From Henckelia pumila (lineage: Eukaryota; Streptophyta; Magnoliopsida; Lamiales; Gesneriaceae), in assembly GCF_033568475.1 (NCBI RefSeq), contig NC_133122.1, forward strand, positions 18,346,206 through 18,410,205: a stretch of 64,000 nucleotides of DNA, written 5' to 3'. The translations under genes were made by a program, and so were the position numbers. The notes below the pieces were generated by a model, which saw only the letters and a program-made list of their open reading frames with translations, searched no databases and had not been told where the DNA came from. Each line of letters starts with the position of its first letter. Within the stretch, counting starts at the first letter, position 1. Below, piece by piece: positions 46,172 through 59,438 of the stretch.

Positions 46172-47398
46172 TTTATCTTTCTCGAAGATAACATCTCTGC
46201 TGATGATAAGCTTGTGGACAGTAGGATCCTACAAGAGAAACCCCTTTACTCCATCAGCATAGCCCAAGAAGATACACTTTCTGGATTTGGAATCCAACTT
46301 TGATCTTTCTTGTTCATTTTACAACACGTACACCGGACTTCCAAATGTATGTAACCGAGAATAATCAGCTGGCTTGCCAATCCACACCTCCATTAGAGTC
46401 TTCAAATCAATCGCCACTGAAGGAGAACGATTGATGATATAAGAAGCGGTTTTGATTGCTTTTGCCCAAAATGACTTTGGTAGACCCGCAGTACTCAACA
46501 TGGTCCTTGTTCTGTCCAACAAAGTTCTGTTCATCCGCTCTGCCACTCCATTCTGTTGAGGCGTGTAAGCCGTCGTGAACTGTCTTTTGATGCCCTCATG
46601 CTGACAGAATGCATCAAATTCATCACTGGTATATTCTCCTCCATTGTCAGTCCTCAAACACTTGATTTTCTTATCAGAATCAAGTTCAACCCGCGCTTTG
46701 AAAACTTTGAAGACTTCGAAAACATCTGACTTCTTCTTGATTGAATACACCCAACATCTCCTAGAGAAATCATCAATAAACGAGACAAAATATCTCGCTC
46801 CTCCTAGGGATACCACCGGTGCTTGCCAAACATCAGAATGAATCAACTCCAATATGCCTTTGCTTTTGGCAGTAGATGTGCCAAATTTTAATCTGTGTTG
46901 TTTACTGGTAACACAATGCTCACAAAAGGGTAGAGTCACTTTTGTAAGCCCCGGCAACAGCTTCCGTTCAGAGAGAATCTTCATTCCTCGTTCTGACATA
47001 TGTCCAAGATTTCTATGCCACAACACTGTTGATTCTTCTCCCGAACCAATTGATGCAACAGCTAGTTCCGCCTCTTTGTGTGTTTCCCCCAACAATACAT
47101 ACAGATTTGCAGCAACCTTTTCCGCCTTCATAACCACAAGCGCGCCTTTCACAATTTTCATGATCCCTTTCTCAATACGAGTTTTGCACCCAATATCATC
47201 CAATTTCCCCAAAGACAAAAGATTCTTTGTCAGGCCCTTCACATGTCGTACCTCCTGTATGGTGCGGATAGTACCATCAAACATTTTAATTTTAATGGTA
47301 CCGACCCCAGCGATTTCCAAGGCATGATCATTTCCCATGAATACAGATCCTCCTGAGACTGGTTCATACTGATCGAACCATTCTCTCCTTGACGTCAT
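46172..47398 (-). pseudogene. Copia integrase region and protease remainder (interrupted)
   Basis: The open part 46319-47398 holds the zinc-binding HHCC motif (HRNLGHM ... CEHCVTSK) and the integrase core residues D (HSDVW), D (RTDNGGEY) and E (GVAERMN), plus the end of the protease. Downstream (46172-46318) two in-frame stops occur near 46318 and 46228. At the upstream border, the protease active-site motif falls on a 1-nt deletion near 47419 and a TGA follows a few codons later. Protease and integrase therefore cannot be made as one polyprotein. Confidence 0.9.
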
Positions 47399-48279
47399 AT
47401 GTCACGTCGCTCCTGATCCATAATCCATGCATCACAAAATTTGTGTCTGCCTTCTGCAACCGTTGCTGCTTCACTGAATAATATTTCACCACTGCCTGAA
47501 GTACTGGCCACATTTCCTTGAGATCCCTTATCGATGCTCTTCGTACACTCTCTCTTGAAGTGCCCTTTACCGCCACATTTAAAGCAGTAAATATTCTTCT
47601 TCTTACTTCTTAACTTGGATCTACCATATCTGTAGCTCCCACTGGAGTCACGCTCCGTCAATCTTCCTCTCGTCATCGGTAAAGCCTCTGCTTGCTTCGA
47701 TGTTGCCAACCTATCTTCCTTGTTCCTTCGACGACTCTCTTCTCCAAGAACCGCAGTTAAGACATCGTCAAAATTTAAATTATCCGAAAGAACATTGTTG
47801 GTAACATTGATGATGAGCTGATCGTATGAATCTGGTAGACTCTGAAGAAGAAGCTCCGCACATTCTTTTTCCTCTATTTTATGCCCCATAGACGTGAGCC
47901 GAGAAAATAGAGTATTCAGTGTATTGATATGGTCGGTCATCAATGAGGATTATGCCATCCGAAGAGTATAAAGCTTTCTCTTTAGGAAAATTTTGTTATG
48001 TAGTGACTTGACCTCTTACAATTTTGTCAGAGTATCCCAAATAACTTTTGCGCTTTTTATTTCAGAGATGCTTGACAAAACTTCATCCGCTATAGCCAAG
48101 TGCAAATTGGCAACAGCGTTGTGATTCATCTCGTTCCACTTTTGATCGTCCGTGACATCCGCCGGTCTATCTCCAATAGCTGCCAAGCAACGCTCCTTTG
48201 TTAGAATTGCTTGCACCTTCAATTTCCACAGCAAAAAATTGCTCCCGTTGAAATTTTCTATCTCATATTTTGCCGTCAT
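47395..48279 (-). pseudogene. Copia gag region (interrupted)
   Basis: Starts with an ATG at 48279 (NFNGSNFLLWKLKVQAIL, the usual copia gag start). It is broken by stops near 48013-48018 and 47943-47948, then continues through LLQSLPDSYDQLI to the zinc knuckle CFKCGGKGHFKREC (near 47545-47590). Confidence 0.9.
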
Positions 48280-48395
48280 CTTGACTACAAGAATCCTGCC
48301 TTATAAAATCTTCAAAAAATCTTTTTTGATGTGGAAGATCAGTCAAAGCTGCGATCACAGAGCATACTCAGAATTTTAAGAAATTTTATGCCAAG

Positions 48396-48407
48396 GCTCT
48401 GATACCA
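48396..48407 (-). other. Primer-binding site of the copia element
   Basis: Minus strand TGGTATCAGAGC, two bases after the 5' LTR: the classic site complementary to the 3' end of initiator tRNA-Met in plant copia elements. Confidence 0.9.
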
Positions 48408-48409
48408 CT

Positions 48410-48867
48410 TGTTGGTCCCAGGTGCGGCATCACGATATAGAAACTATGAAAATTGAAGAATAAAATAGACACCAAGATTTACGTGGAAAACCCCCAAAAA
48501 TTATTAGGGTAAAAACCACGGGCAAGATCAAAAGATTCCATTATAATATTTGGAGAATTACAACCTCTTTCTGTGTTTCCAAAGAGACACTCACTCTCTT
48601 ATACAGGAGAAAACCTATCTCACAAATATATATAGAAATAATTAAGGAAAGAGGAGAACTCAAGAATCTGAGAAATGAACTTGAGATGGGATGATTTCGA
48701 ATGCTGGGAATGCATCTATTTATAGATGCCAAAATCTGAACCTCAGGTGTGAATACGCGTGAAGGAAAATCAGAATGAAATTGCCTTCAGCTACACGAAT
48801 TTTCTTCAGCTGCACATGGAATTTGACTAAATGCATATGAATGCATTAATTATGCCACTTGCCAACA
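48410..48867 (-). repeat. 5' LTR of the copia element
   Basis: 458 bp, same ends as the 3' LTR. The four differences by eye are G/T, C/T, A/G and A/G. Confidence 0.95.
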
Positions 48868-48872
48868 TAAAG

Positions 48873-49008
48873 CAATAAGTAAGACAAAATCGCAATGAAA
48901 AAGTGCAAAAAAGTATACGAACCTGTCGATTGCTTCTTCTCTAAAGTCACTGGCACCCAGAAAAAAAGCTCCATATATTAGATTTCATCAAGTGATTATC
49001 ATTCAACG

Positions 49009-49045
<37 letters not shown>

Positions 49046-50091
49046 AAACTGTAAATGTACATATATTTTTGGTAGTAATCAGACAGCAAGCAGAAGATTC
49101 AGAACACGACCTACCATACAAGATCGTACACCATGTAAACTATGAGGCTGTTTGGCCACCGGTTTTAAGAGCTGAAATGAGTAAAACATATCTTAAGAAG
49201 AGGAGCATTGCAAATAAATTATTTTTTTAAAAAAAAAGTGAAAAACCATAAAATATTGCGGTGGGTGGAGTTAAGAAAGTGACAGACATAAAAGATCAAC
49301 CGCCAAAACGAAATTAAACATTCAGCTACTGGGGTTTTCCACGCAAGCAAATGGAAATAACGCATCTCTCATTTCAAATAGCAAATACAAAATCAAGTTT
49401 TAGGTCTAAAGAAAATGTACAACAGAATTTAGACCTACATATTCAGTTATACCAAGCTAGTTTGATCCCGTTTCCAAATCAAAATCAAAATCAAAATCAA
49501 AATCAAAATCAAAATAAAATGGGGTTTCGAAAAGAATTAGGGAGCTCATGCAACGCATAATTGCAGATAAATAAGTCAATAAGAAAAAGAGGATTTACTT
49601 GTGCCATCAATACGAATGTTTTCCAAGAAAGGGATCTTAGGAAATCAATAAACACAAAACCCATCAATCAATAAATCGCAGTATGAAAAATAGCTTTATT
49701 TTCTTAAATAAGTTATCGGATAAATACCGCCGAACTCGAGGGGCACGAAGAATTTCCTTTCTCGAGTTTTGCTCAAGCCTTTGTTCAAGCCTAGTTAAAA
49801 AACTATGAACACCACTCCTAAAAAGAAAAAAAGAATTCATCTTGATCGAGATTATGAGGGGAATTGGAATAGCAACGAGGATTACCAGAAGAAAACCATA
49901 CCTGATCCAAAACATGGCTCCCAAATTTTTCCCCAATAATTCGAATTTCACTGTGTTGTTCTTTCGTTATAAATAGGATGCAATGGTTTTCTCGGAGCAC
50001 CCCATCAAATTTTGTTCTCTTTTATTTTAGATTAGGTTAAAAAATGTCCAGCCCATCCAATCAATTTTATCATTTTTTCTTTTCTTTTTTA

Positions 50092-50172
<81 letters not shown>

Positions 50173-52198
50173 CATCTTTTACTATTTATTTAGTGTAAAA
50201 ATATTAGAATAACTAACTTGGTATCATGATCTATTTTTCAATATACCCAAAATATCTCTTCTCTTCAATTTTTTTTTCTTCATGTTTCGTACTTACTATC
50301 CTCACATCTCCAATAACACTTTTTGTCGATTCCAGTTCTTTTTTTTTTTTTTCTAATTAACCTAACCTGTTAAGCATCAAAATTCATATACATGATAGTT
50401 TTTATTTTACACACACAAATGCGTATGCACCGTTGCTAGTTATTATTATGCAATAAAGCTCAATGCGGATTGAATTAAGAAAAAAACAAACATTCTTGAC
50501 GATCATGAATCTTTTTGAACAACTAATTATATAAAACACGTTTTTTTAAATATTTTTATAAAATGTTTTACCAAAATTTTTAAGAATAAATATGTATTTT
50601 GACAACTATTTCATAAAAATATTTTTACAATTAACAAAAGTAATATGTTTTTATTTTATCAAAGTTTTCAATTCTAAAAACATAAAAAAACACACATCTC
50701 ATTTATTCTTTAAAAACTATACTCAGAGATCATTTTTTTAAAAAAATTACTTTTAAAAAACATTTAAAAAAATCTTGTCCAAACAAATACTTTAAGTTTT
50801 TCATACTAAAAACGTTTTTAAAGTACTTATCCAAACGAAACTTATGTTTTTTTTTTTTATTATTTCATGTTATCTTTCATTTAATTGCCCAAAAGAAACC
50901 GACACATGTATCTTAAGTTTGAACTATAGTCATTGAAATGAAACTCATCTAGGTGCTAGTAGCCAATATTACATATATGTTGGGATATCTTTGTCTTTTA
51001 TTTTGTTTTGTTTTTACGAGAATGCAAGTTTCGGCCTTCTCGTCATTTCTCGCCTCTCAACTACAACTCTTGATCGAGTTGGCTCTGCTTATGTTTTTAA
51101 GAGTTTAAAAAAGTCAACATCCATTCAAGTGGATTTGAAGTTCATGGAACTTTTCGGCCATGAACTCAAATCGATCATAAAGGTAAATCCATATTTTGTA
51201 CATTTTTCATGACAAATCTATTATCTAATATGATATCCCGAGATTTCAAGGTTATTTTAAAGTTTTGGAGTCAAGACATAATCTGTCATCTAAAAAAGAA
51301 TAAGGATCGAGGTATTGTTTCCTAGGAAGTGAAGGGTGCTGGTCGAAAATGGATGTGTTAGAGAAGTAGCCTCGAGAATTCTTCCGGGAAGTCGGGTAGG
51401 AATGGGGGTCCAAGCTCAAATTGCCCAAGTAAGGGTAGCAAGGGCCCAAAGACAGATAGATGGCCTGGAAAGCTAGCAAGACATAGTAGAGATGGTCATA
51501 AAGCCGCCAGAGATTTTAAGACTGAGTCAACTCTAAGCAGACATCGCCTATTACTCAGGAGCACGTCTTCCCCACATCCCCACGCTTCCAAGCACTTCCG
51601 TAATACCAACCATGATTCATTATCATGACCATTATCTAGATATTTTGGAGGAGCCCCTCTCTTTCTAGATCTTATTTATACTACACAAAATAGGTACAAC
51701 ATGGGGTATGTTCATCTTTAGACAGGTTACAATATGGGGTATGTTCACTTTGAACACAATAAGCTCCAAGAGGAGGGCATATAAAGAGACAGGTACAAAA
51801 ATACATTTAAACTTGTGACAATATAAAAACATCTTTGCTTTCCATATATCGCTCTAAAACTAAACATCATGGAACCCAAAACATCTCATGAATACAAGTG
51901 TAATAGGAAGTTGTGCTAAACAAAAGAATCAATTTCAGAATCCACATGGCATAAGATTGAAACTTGTAAAGTGAGATGTAAAAGTGTTCATGGATTCAGT
52001 TTGGTTTTCTCCATTTGCTAGATATTTGAATTTTGGTATTAAAAATATATAATTTACAATTAAAACCATAATTAACTATTCTTAAAATTAAAGCTGTATA
52101 ATTGATTTATTAATACATCTTATTTAAATGAAGTATATATTAACGTTCGTTTTAATTCATTATGACCAGACATGTCACCACCACCCCAACCCTAGCCC
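48873..52198. other. Inner right arm, mirror of 38430-41640
   Basis: Same content as 38430-41640 in reverse orientation. The microsatellites are longer than in the left arm: AAT repeat 50094-50172 (about 78 bp against about 33) and TA repeat 49012-49040 (about 29 against about 16); the CAAAAT repeat at 49478-49515 is slightly longer. The hydrophobic open run is at 49664-49951 (-) and the exon-like run at 50991-51212 (+). No gene is identified. Confidence 0.5.
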
Positions 52199-52518
52199 AT
52201 AGTTGTAATCCGTTGTCTATGAGCGGGCTTTTTATGGCCTACGACAACGGATTTAATTAACCGTTGTCTATGTGCGTGTTTTTGGTAGGGTCTACGACAA
52301 CAGTTTTAAAATTGTTGTCTATGTGCGTTTTTTAAGCTCTACGACAACGGTTTGTTTTTACCGTTTTCTTTTTCTATTTTTTTTTATAATTGTTTAAGTC
52401 CACATTTTTGTTAGACTTTTCTTTTCTTTTTTTGTTTGTTTGTTTTGTTAAAGAAAAAAAAAACGTATAAAATAAACAAGAGGCTACCCAAACACAAAGA
52501 AAGAACAAAAGAAAAAAA

Positions 52519-54366
52519 ATGAAAACTCCAAACCCTATGCCTCAGTCCATCGCATTCGATCCAGCACAGCTCCGATGCCGAGAAATCAAGGATTAGAAAT
52601 TATCAGCAATTATGTTCCCTTTCGATTTCAAATAAAAATCAAAAATTTTTTGTACTTGTTTGATTTCGAAATTGTGTGGGTGTGCCTGAGTTTACGATTT
52701 GGGGTTGAGTTTGTTTGATTTCTAAAATTACGAATTTTAGTGGCGAAATTTGGTTGAGTGGGGGTTGAATTATGGGAGTTTCGACCATCTTTCTTGTGAC
52801 TCAGTTTGCTTTCCATGGGAGTCTGCGCATTACCCTTATTGGAATCCTGTGTGCTGGATTGACCATTGGCTTGTTCAAGACTCTGAGCAGATCATGCTCT
52901 TGGAATTTTCGAGCATACAAGGACATACAGTTTCAAGCTCTTTTCAAGGAACGTTCCAATTTACTTGACACGTTGAGACAGTTGGATGTATGAGTTTTCC
53001 TAGTTGTTATGGTTAACTTAGTAAAGAGATCAACCTTTTGACTTTCTCTTTGCTGCTTCCATTTAGTTTTTTTCTTGAGGTTTATTTTCTAATCACAATT
53101 GTAGTTTGTTGAAATTGTAGTTTGTATTTTACATCTTATCAAGAAGTCAAATTAGTTTTGTCACCATTGAGTTAATCAGAATCAGTCAGTTTCTCCCCTT
53201 ACTGATAACAAATAAAAAATTAATTCACAGCTGCATTTTCGCATTTATTCTGAGTTGATAATTCTCGTTTCATTTAAAATTGGATTTTTTTGCATCATTA
53301 TGGGGAATCAATTCATGAATCTCATAAGACATGTCTCATGAAACAAAGAACCTTTTTTTTTTTTTTTTGAGATTTGAAAGTAAGAGTTTTAATACCACTA
53401 GACTTGTTTCTTATTATCTATTTACTAACGCTAACATGCTAAAAACTCCAACGTCATATTTGGTTGGTACGGAGTTTTTTTTTGCCAATATCATGAATTT
53501 CTTGAGTGTATATTTATTTTGGTAGTTTCCTCTTTATTAGGGAATGCCTATAAAAGTTCTCCAAATCCAATACAGTCTGCCTCGTTAGCATCATATGTTT
53601 GAATAGGAAAACACATGAATTTCATTTTGCTTTCCCAGGCAGCAATTAGCTGAAGTTTCTGAACTAAATGATGGAGAATTCCACTCAATGAAGCACGACT
53701 ATACTAATGTGGCCCAAGGAAAATATAGTGGTATTTCTTTAACCTTATTTCCAACCCCTTTGAATTCTTTTAGCTTTTCTAATCTTAATTTTAAGTATAT
53801 TGAGTCACCTAGAGTGTCATGTGTTGTTAGGTTGCAGTTCAATACAGAAAAAATAACTGCTCGGTTGATATCTTTAAGTACATTCCTTTTTTTTTAATTT
53901 TTAACTAAGGTTTGATGAGATGATGATTTATTGTTGATAATTTGGTTCCCTTTCTTTTTTGAAAGGATGATGTGGTTATTATGATGTGATTTTTGCTGAT
54001 ATGTATACTATTTTTTGTTAATATTGGTCATTGCTGGTTACATGAGTTGAAAATTATGGCTTTTATTGTATCGATTGTGATTCAACATTACTGTTTGAGT
54101 CTAGTGGGTTTATCACATGTCTTCTTTATTTTTAATATTGTATCTACCTTACATTAGAGCTGGTTTATCACAGGTCTGCTTTATTTTTTTTCTAAAAGAG
54201 GGTATTTAAAATATTGTTTAAACGTCGTTTTGTGATGTGTAATCTCATTCTCTGCAGAGGAGAGAAATGCAGCCGCAGGAAGGACGCCTTCGAGTCTACC
54301 CCTGTCCACTCCGCCCCCAGTGACACTCAACCCTTCTCCAAGATTTGGAGCTCTGTATCTTGAGTG
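52519..54366 (+). pseudogene. Unidentified captured gene fragments, right arm
   Basis: Plus-strand mirror of 36240-38110: MKTPNPMPQSIAFDPAQ from 52519, FQALFKERSNLLDTLRQL (about 52930-52985), EVSELNDGEFHSMKHDY (about 53653-53705) and a C-terminal-looking TLNPSPRFGALYLE with stop near 54363. The protein is not recognised. Confidence 0.4.
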
Positions 54367-54824
54367 AGAATAAGATCGCCTTAATATGGTTAAATAATTC
54401 TGTTACTTTTGATTTTATGTAGTAAAACATACTCTGAGATCTCCTGGTGATTCATCTTGTTAGCAGATGATAATCTTAAATGGCGATTCGAAGAGGCGAA
54501 TCCTCTTCCATGATTATATATGCAGTTATAGGCCCATGAAGGTTACATACAAAACTCTAGATTTTGTGTAGTTTTGATGTGTTAGTATTTATCTTAATTG
54601 GAGGGCAATGCCCTATGCTATCATACTTGGCACGTGTGTTATTGATGTTATTTCTCGTTTTTTGCCTTTTCCTTTGGGAAGGGGACAATAATGTATTCAA
54701 GTATCAATTTGATCATATTTATCATAGGTTGGTCATCAAAAGTAATCACTCCACTCGTTGTGGCTCCGCCCTGTGAACCCTCTCCAACAGAGTATCAACA
54801 TAGAGAGGAATATACTGTGTACAG

Positions 54825-55371
<547 letters not shown>

Positions 55372-55999
55372 GTGAGTGGTTAATTACATTTTGTGAAAGA
55401 GAGATAGGTGTTTGTTCAATATTATATCAAAATGATAACTAGTAGATTTTGTTTTTCAAGTTTATTTAACTTTTGTTATTGATGTATGCTTCAGAGGGTG
55501 ATAAACCGAAGATCGAAGAGTAGTTGATGTGAGCTGGAGCTAATTACACCATCAAGGATGCAAAGGGTCGGACCACCATGTCGATATCATTTGTAGTGAG
55601 CATTGAATTAGAATTTTAATTTGATTTGTAATACTAAAAAATTGTATATTAAATTTTATTTATGAAATTTTAAATTTTGGTTTATTTATAATATTAAAAT
55701 TTATATGAAAATATTTATAATTTTTTGTTTTTTATATAGAAAAAGACAACGAAAGGGATTGAAAAACTGTTGTAATTAATGGTGTTGTCAAAACTGCGCT
55801 CCTATCCGTTGTCGTTTTCCTCAAAGACAACGGATTTATGCCTACGACAACGGATTTTATCAGTTGTCGTTGGCAACGACAACGGATAAAATCCGTTGTT
55901 GTAGGGGCACAGTTTTGACAACACCATCAGTTATAACGGTTTTTCAGCCCCTACGACAACGGATAAAATCTGTTGTCTTTTTGTGTTTTTCTTGTAGTG

Positions 56000-57060
56000 T
56001 TTAACAATTATCATTTATGCAAAGTTTATCCAGTTCACTCCAACGAACCAGTTGCAATATCTAATTTACAAAGACGTACAACTTGAATAGAATAAAAAAA
56101 TAGATATCTAAAAATTCATATATTATTTTATTTCTCAAAATTTTAATGAATGCATCATTAATTTTTTTTTCCCAAAAACTCAAAAATTTGTTATTCATCT
56201 AAATGAATAAATATTGGTTAAAATTTGTAACTATTTTTCAGAACATATGATAACAAATATTATATTAAAATTCGAAGTAAGATACATAATCATAATATCA
56301 ATTTAATAACATTAAATATACTGAAAATTCACGATGAAATATTTACATTAAAAAATTGGAAAACATTTTTTTAAAATTTTTATATTTTATTTAATATTTT
56401 AGAGAACAAAACTGGAAATATTTTTAAATTTTTTTTTGTCAATCAAGCATTTATCACTAAGTCAAAAATTTTAGGTTTTTGCCAATGTGCAAACTTTATT
56501 TCATTATATATACTTGTGGTAGCGCAGATGAGTCGGGTTGTTAAGATCATGAGTCTAGGGGGGCGTGTCTTACTGTTGGTGCTGTCTCATATATATCCCT
56601 TTCCGATAGAGACAGTATTACCCGTTAAGATTTGGTCTTACCCTTGCATGCTTAACCTAACATTCCTCACACCCACCCAACCCCCTTCCCCCCCACCCCA
56701 ACCCCAACCCAAGAAGTATAATTACATGTAGGCTTGATGGAAGACTCGAACTCATGACTTTGGTTCTGATACCAGTTTTTAGGATCAAGCGCTTACCACT
56801 AGCTACGCCAAAAGCTATAGCTATCAGCCAAGGTGCAACTTTATTTTCTTATACGTGTGATAGCGCAAATGGGTCGGGTTGTTAAGATCATGAGTCTAAA
56901 GTGGAGCGTGTCTTACTGCTGTTGTTGTCTCATACCTCTTTCGAGATCAGTCTTATCATTTTCCTACTGTCAGCCATGTCCCCAACAGAGATAGTATTAT
57001 CTGTTAAGATCTGGTGTTCCAGCTCTTTTACGGCCACAAACCACATATCCACCGGATCGA
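56000..57060 (-). repeat. Type A flank fragment, AT-rich unit and composite SINE-like repeat, right arm
   Basis: Mirror of 33529-34611. 56000-56095 is the flank fragment and 56095-56430 the AT-rich unit. 56430-57060 is the composite repeat with its B-box-like tRNA part (GGAAGACTCGAACTCATGAC on this strand, near 56738). The C run of the left arm is shortened here. Confidence 0.6.
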
Positions 57061-57979
57061 ATATGGTAATGGATGGCATCATGATACTCAAAACAATCTA
57101 GTAATGAGAGTTACGGTATTTATTTATTCAACAAGATTCAACGTACCAATGGTGCACACTCTCAACTTCTCGTGATGCACCAACTCGGTGATGCCTTCAG
57201 GTAAATAAGCCATCTGGAAGATGAAAACAGACAACGTTAATAGTGAGAATGTGGACAAGAAGAGGAACTATGCCCATCACTTCTCACGAAGTTTCATGGA
57301 CCTGCATAACTATATTACCTCATTTCTATCTCGAGTGCAGTTTTCACCTATCAGATGCCTTAAATATTTTTCAAATTCTTCATCAGGGGCCTTCAAGAAA
57401 TTATGATGCAAAGAAAAGTGAGAAAAATACATTAAGTTTCACGCGTAAATTCGACGAGTTGAAAATCTTAACATTGGAAAAAATGTACCGTACGGACACC
57501 AAATGCTTTAGCAACACCAATGGTGACATCTAAAAGTAAGGGACCAAACGATCCATATATGAAAACCTTCATATACTTCAATCTAAGCGGAGCCTTACAG
57601 AATTTCATCTCCCACGGCAATAACTGAGGCTATGAACATGCTTTTCCAATGTGAATTTTCACATTGCAAGCCATTGCTAACAGCAGATAATGGCTGACAA
57701 GTAAATTTTTTTTTAACTCTCCCTGCTCTTTCCAATCTTCCATCCTGGAGCAGATAGTCAGGTTTGAATCTTTCTTCACTATTGCTCGACTTTCCATGGC
57801 ATTGTGCATTAGGAACAGTGTCATGAATGCTACCAATTGAAGTGTAGCTGCAGCATTACATAACAATACACCATGTTACCTATTATATCGACATAGAATA
57901 CCATATGACACAAAATAAGGGAAGTTAAAAATTAAATCTCAGACCAGCACCAAAGAATTATGGAATGAAACACAGGTAC
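57061..57979 (-). pseudogene. FAD-synthase gene fragment, right arm
   Basis: Mirror of 32611-33528 with the same exon 8-9 deletion and shared exon 7 frameshift. It differs at the exon 12 start, which here reads ATGGCTTAT with no stop. It is therefore a separate copy that has drifted since duplication. Confidence 0.9.
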
Positions 57980-57988
57980 AATTTAGAA

Positions 57989-58300
57989 GGGAAAATTGCT
58001 TTTTTAGTCCTGTATGTTTGTCATTTTGCGATTTTGGTCCTCTATATTTTTAGATTTAAGTTTTAGTCCGCTATCTTAATTTTTTGGCAATTTTAATCAT
58101 TTTTCTGATGTGGTGCTGATGTGGCACCTATGCAGTGCTGATGTGGAGCTGACGTGTAATGTGCCACGTAAGCATTTTCGAATAAAAAGGACTGAAATTG
58201 CCAAAAATCAAAACATGCAGGACTAAACTTGAAATATGAAAACATAGAAGACCGAAATCGCAAAGCGACAAACATAAAGGACCAAAATTGCAGTTTTCCC
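57989..58300. mobile_element. MULE-like MITE, right arm
   Basis: Mirror of 32290-32601, with its 9-bp target duplication preserved as AATTTAGAA (57980-57988 and 58301-58309). Confidence 0.85.
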
Positions 58301-58309
58301 AATTTAGAA

Positions 58310-59438
58310 TGATTATGAAATTATGTACTCGTTCCTAGTAACAGTTGATTGATGAATATTTATTGTGAACGTGATCGATCATGTGGCATATAAATCATCT
58401 ATTTTAATTGTATAAATCTACTCTTGATCGACTACTCTAACACTAAACTTAACATAAACTTTGAACACAATAAGCGCCAAGCTGAGCTAGGGCATATTAA
58501 GACAGGTACAAAAATACATTTAAACTTGCAACAATATAAAAACAACTTTGCTTTTCATGTATGGTAATTTGGAAGAGTTTTTAGGATGCACTTCTCAGCA
58601 CTCCTCAGCATTTTTTTTTAGAAAGCACTTCTCAACTTTTTAAGTTCTCCCACAAACTATTTAAAACTAATCATCATGGAACCCAAAACATCTCACGAAC
58701 ACAAGTGTAATAGGGAGCGCTACTAAACAAAAGAATCAATTTCAGAATCCACATGGCATAAGATTGAAACTTGTAAAGTGAGATGTAAGAGTGTTCATTG
58801 ATTCAGTTTGGTTTTCACCATTTAGATTTTTGAATTTTGGTATTAAAAATATATAATTTACAATTAAAACCATAATTAACTATTCTTAAAAGCTGTATAA
58901 TTGATTTATTAATACAACTTATTTAAATGAAGTATATATTAACGTTCGTTTTAATTCATTATGGCCGCCAGTAACATGGCCAAACCCAATGTTGTAATCA
59001 ACGTATACACATATCTGAGATTTCATCATCTCCATTTATTTTGTAAGGGAAATTGCTTTTTAGCCTTTAACAATTATCACTTATGCAAAGTTTAACAGTT
59101 CACCCCAACGAACCAGTTGCATCTAATCACAAATTAAAGACAACTTGAACATGGAGCCATATGTTGTAAAAAATAATAAAATAAAAAATAATTCCACATA
59201 TATACACATGGTACGTAATCGAGTCTCATAGAATGGAATGACAGTCCAAAATATGTCATTTTATATAAATCTTGTTCAATATTATCAGCTAAACATCATA
59301 ACATGAACTTATAATCTCAATATTCTTCTACCTTATAGACTAACCCATATATCTAGAGTTACATATATAACATAAAAAAAACTCTAAAATATGGTATCAT
59401 GCGTGAGTATATGCATGGCATCCGGTACTTTATCTGAA
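58310..59438 (-). repeat. Type A 3' flank of K5 and adjoining DNA
   Basis: Mirror of 31160-32280. No gene is visible. Confidence 0.7.

Larger units (their letters stand above)
43845..48867 (-). mobile_element. Ty1/copia LTR retrotransposon inserted in the right arm
   Basis: 5023 bp on the minus strand with 458-bp LTRs at both ends and a 5-bp target duplication TAAAG (43840-43844 and 48868-48872). The left arm at 41670-41680 shows the empty site (TTATTGCCTTATAACC). Order of domains on the minus strand is gag, protease, integrase, reverse transcriptase, RNase H, as in Ty1/copia. The LTRs differ at 4 of 458 positions by eye. The coding region has several stops and at least one frameshift, so it is not autonomous now. 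Confidence 0.97.

Noticed and set aside
46854-47327. 157-codon plus-strand ORF in the copia element
   Set aside because: Antisense of the protease-integrase region; shadow of the polyprotein.
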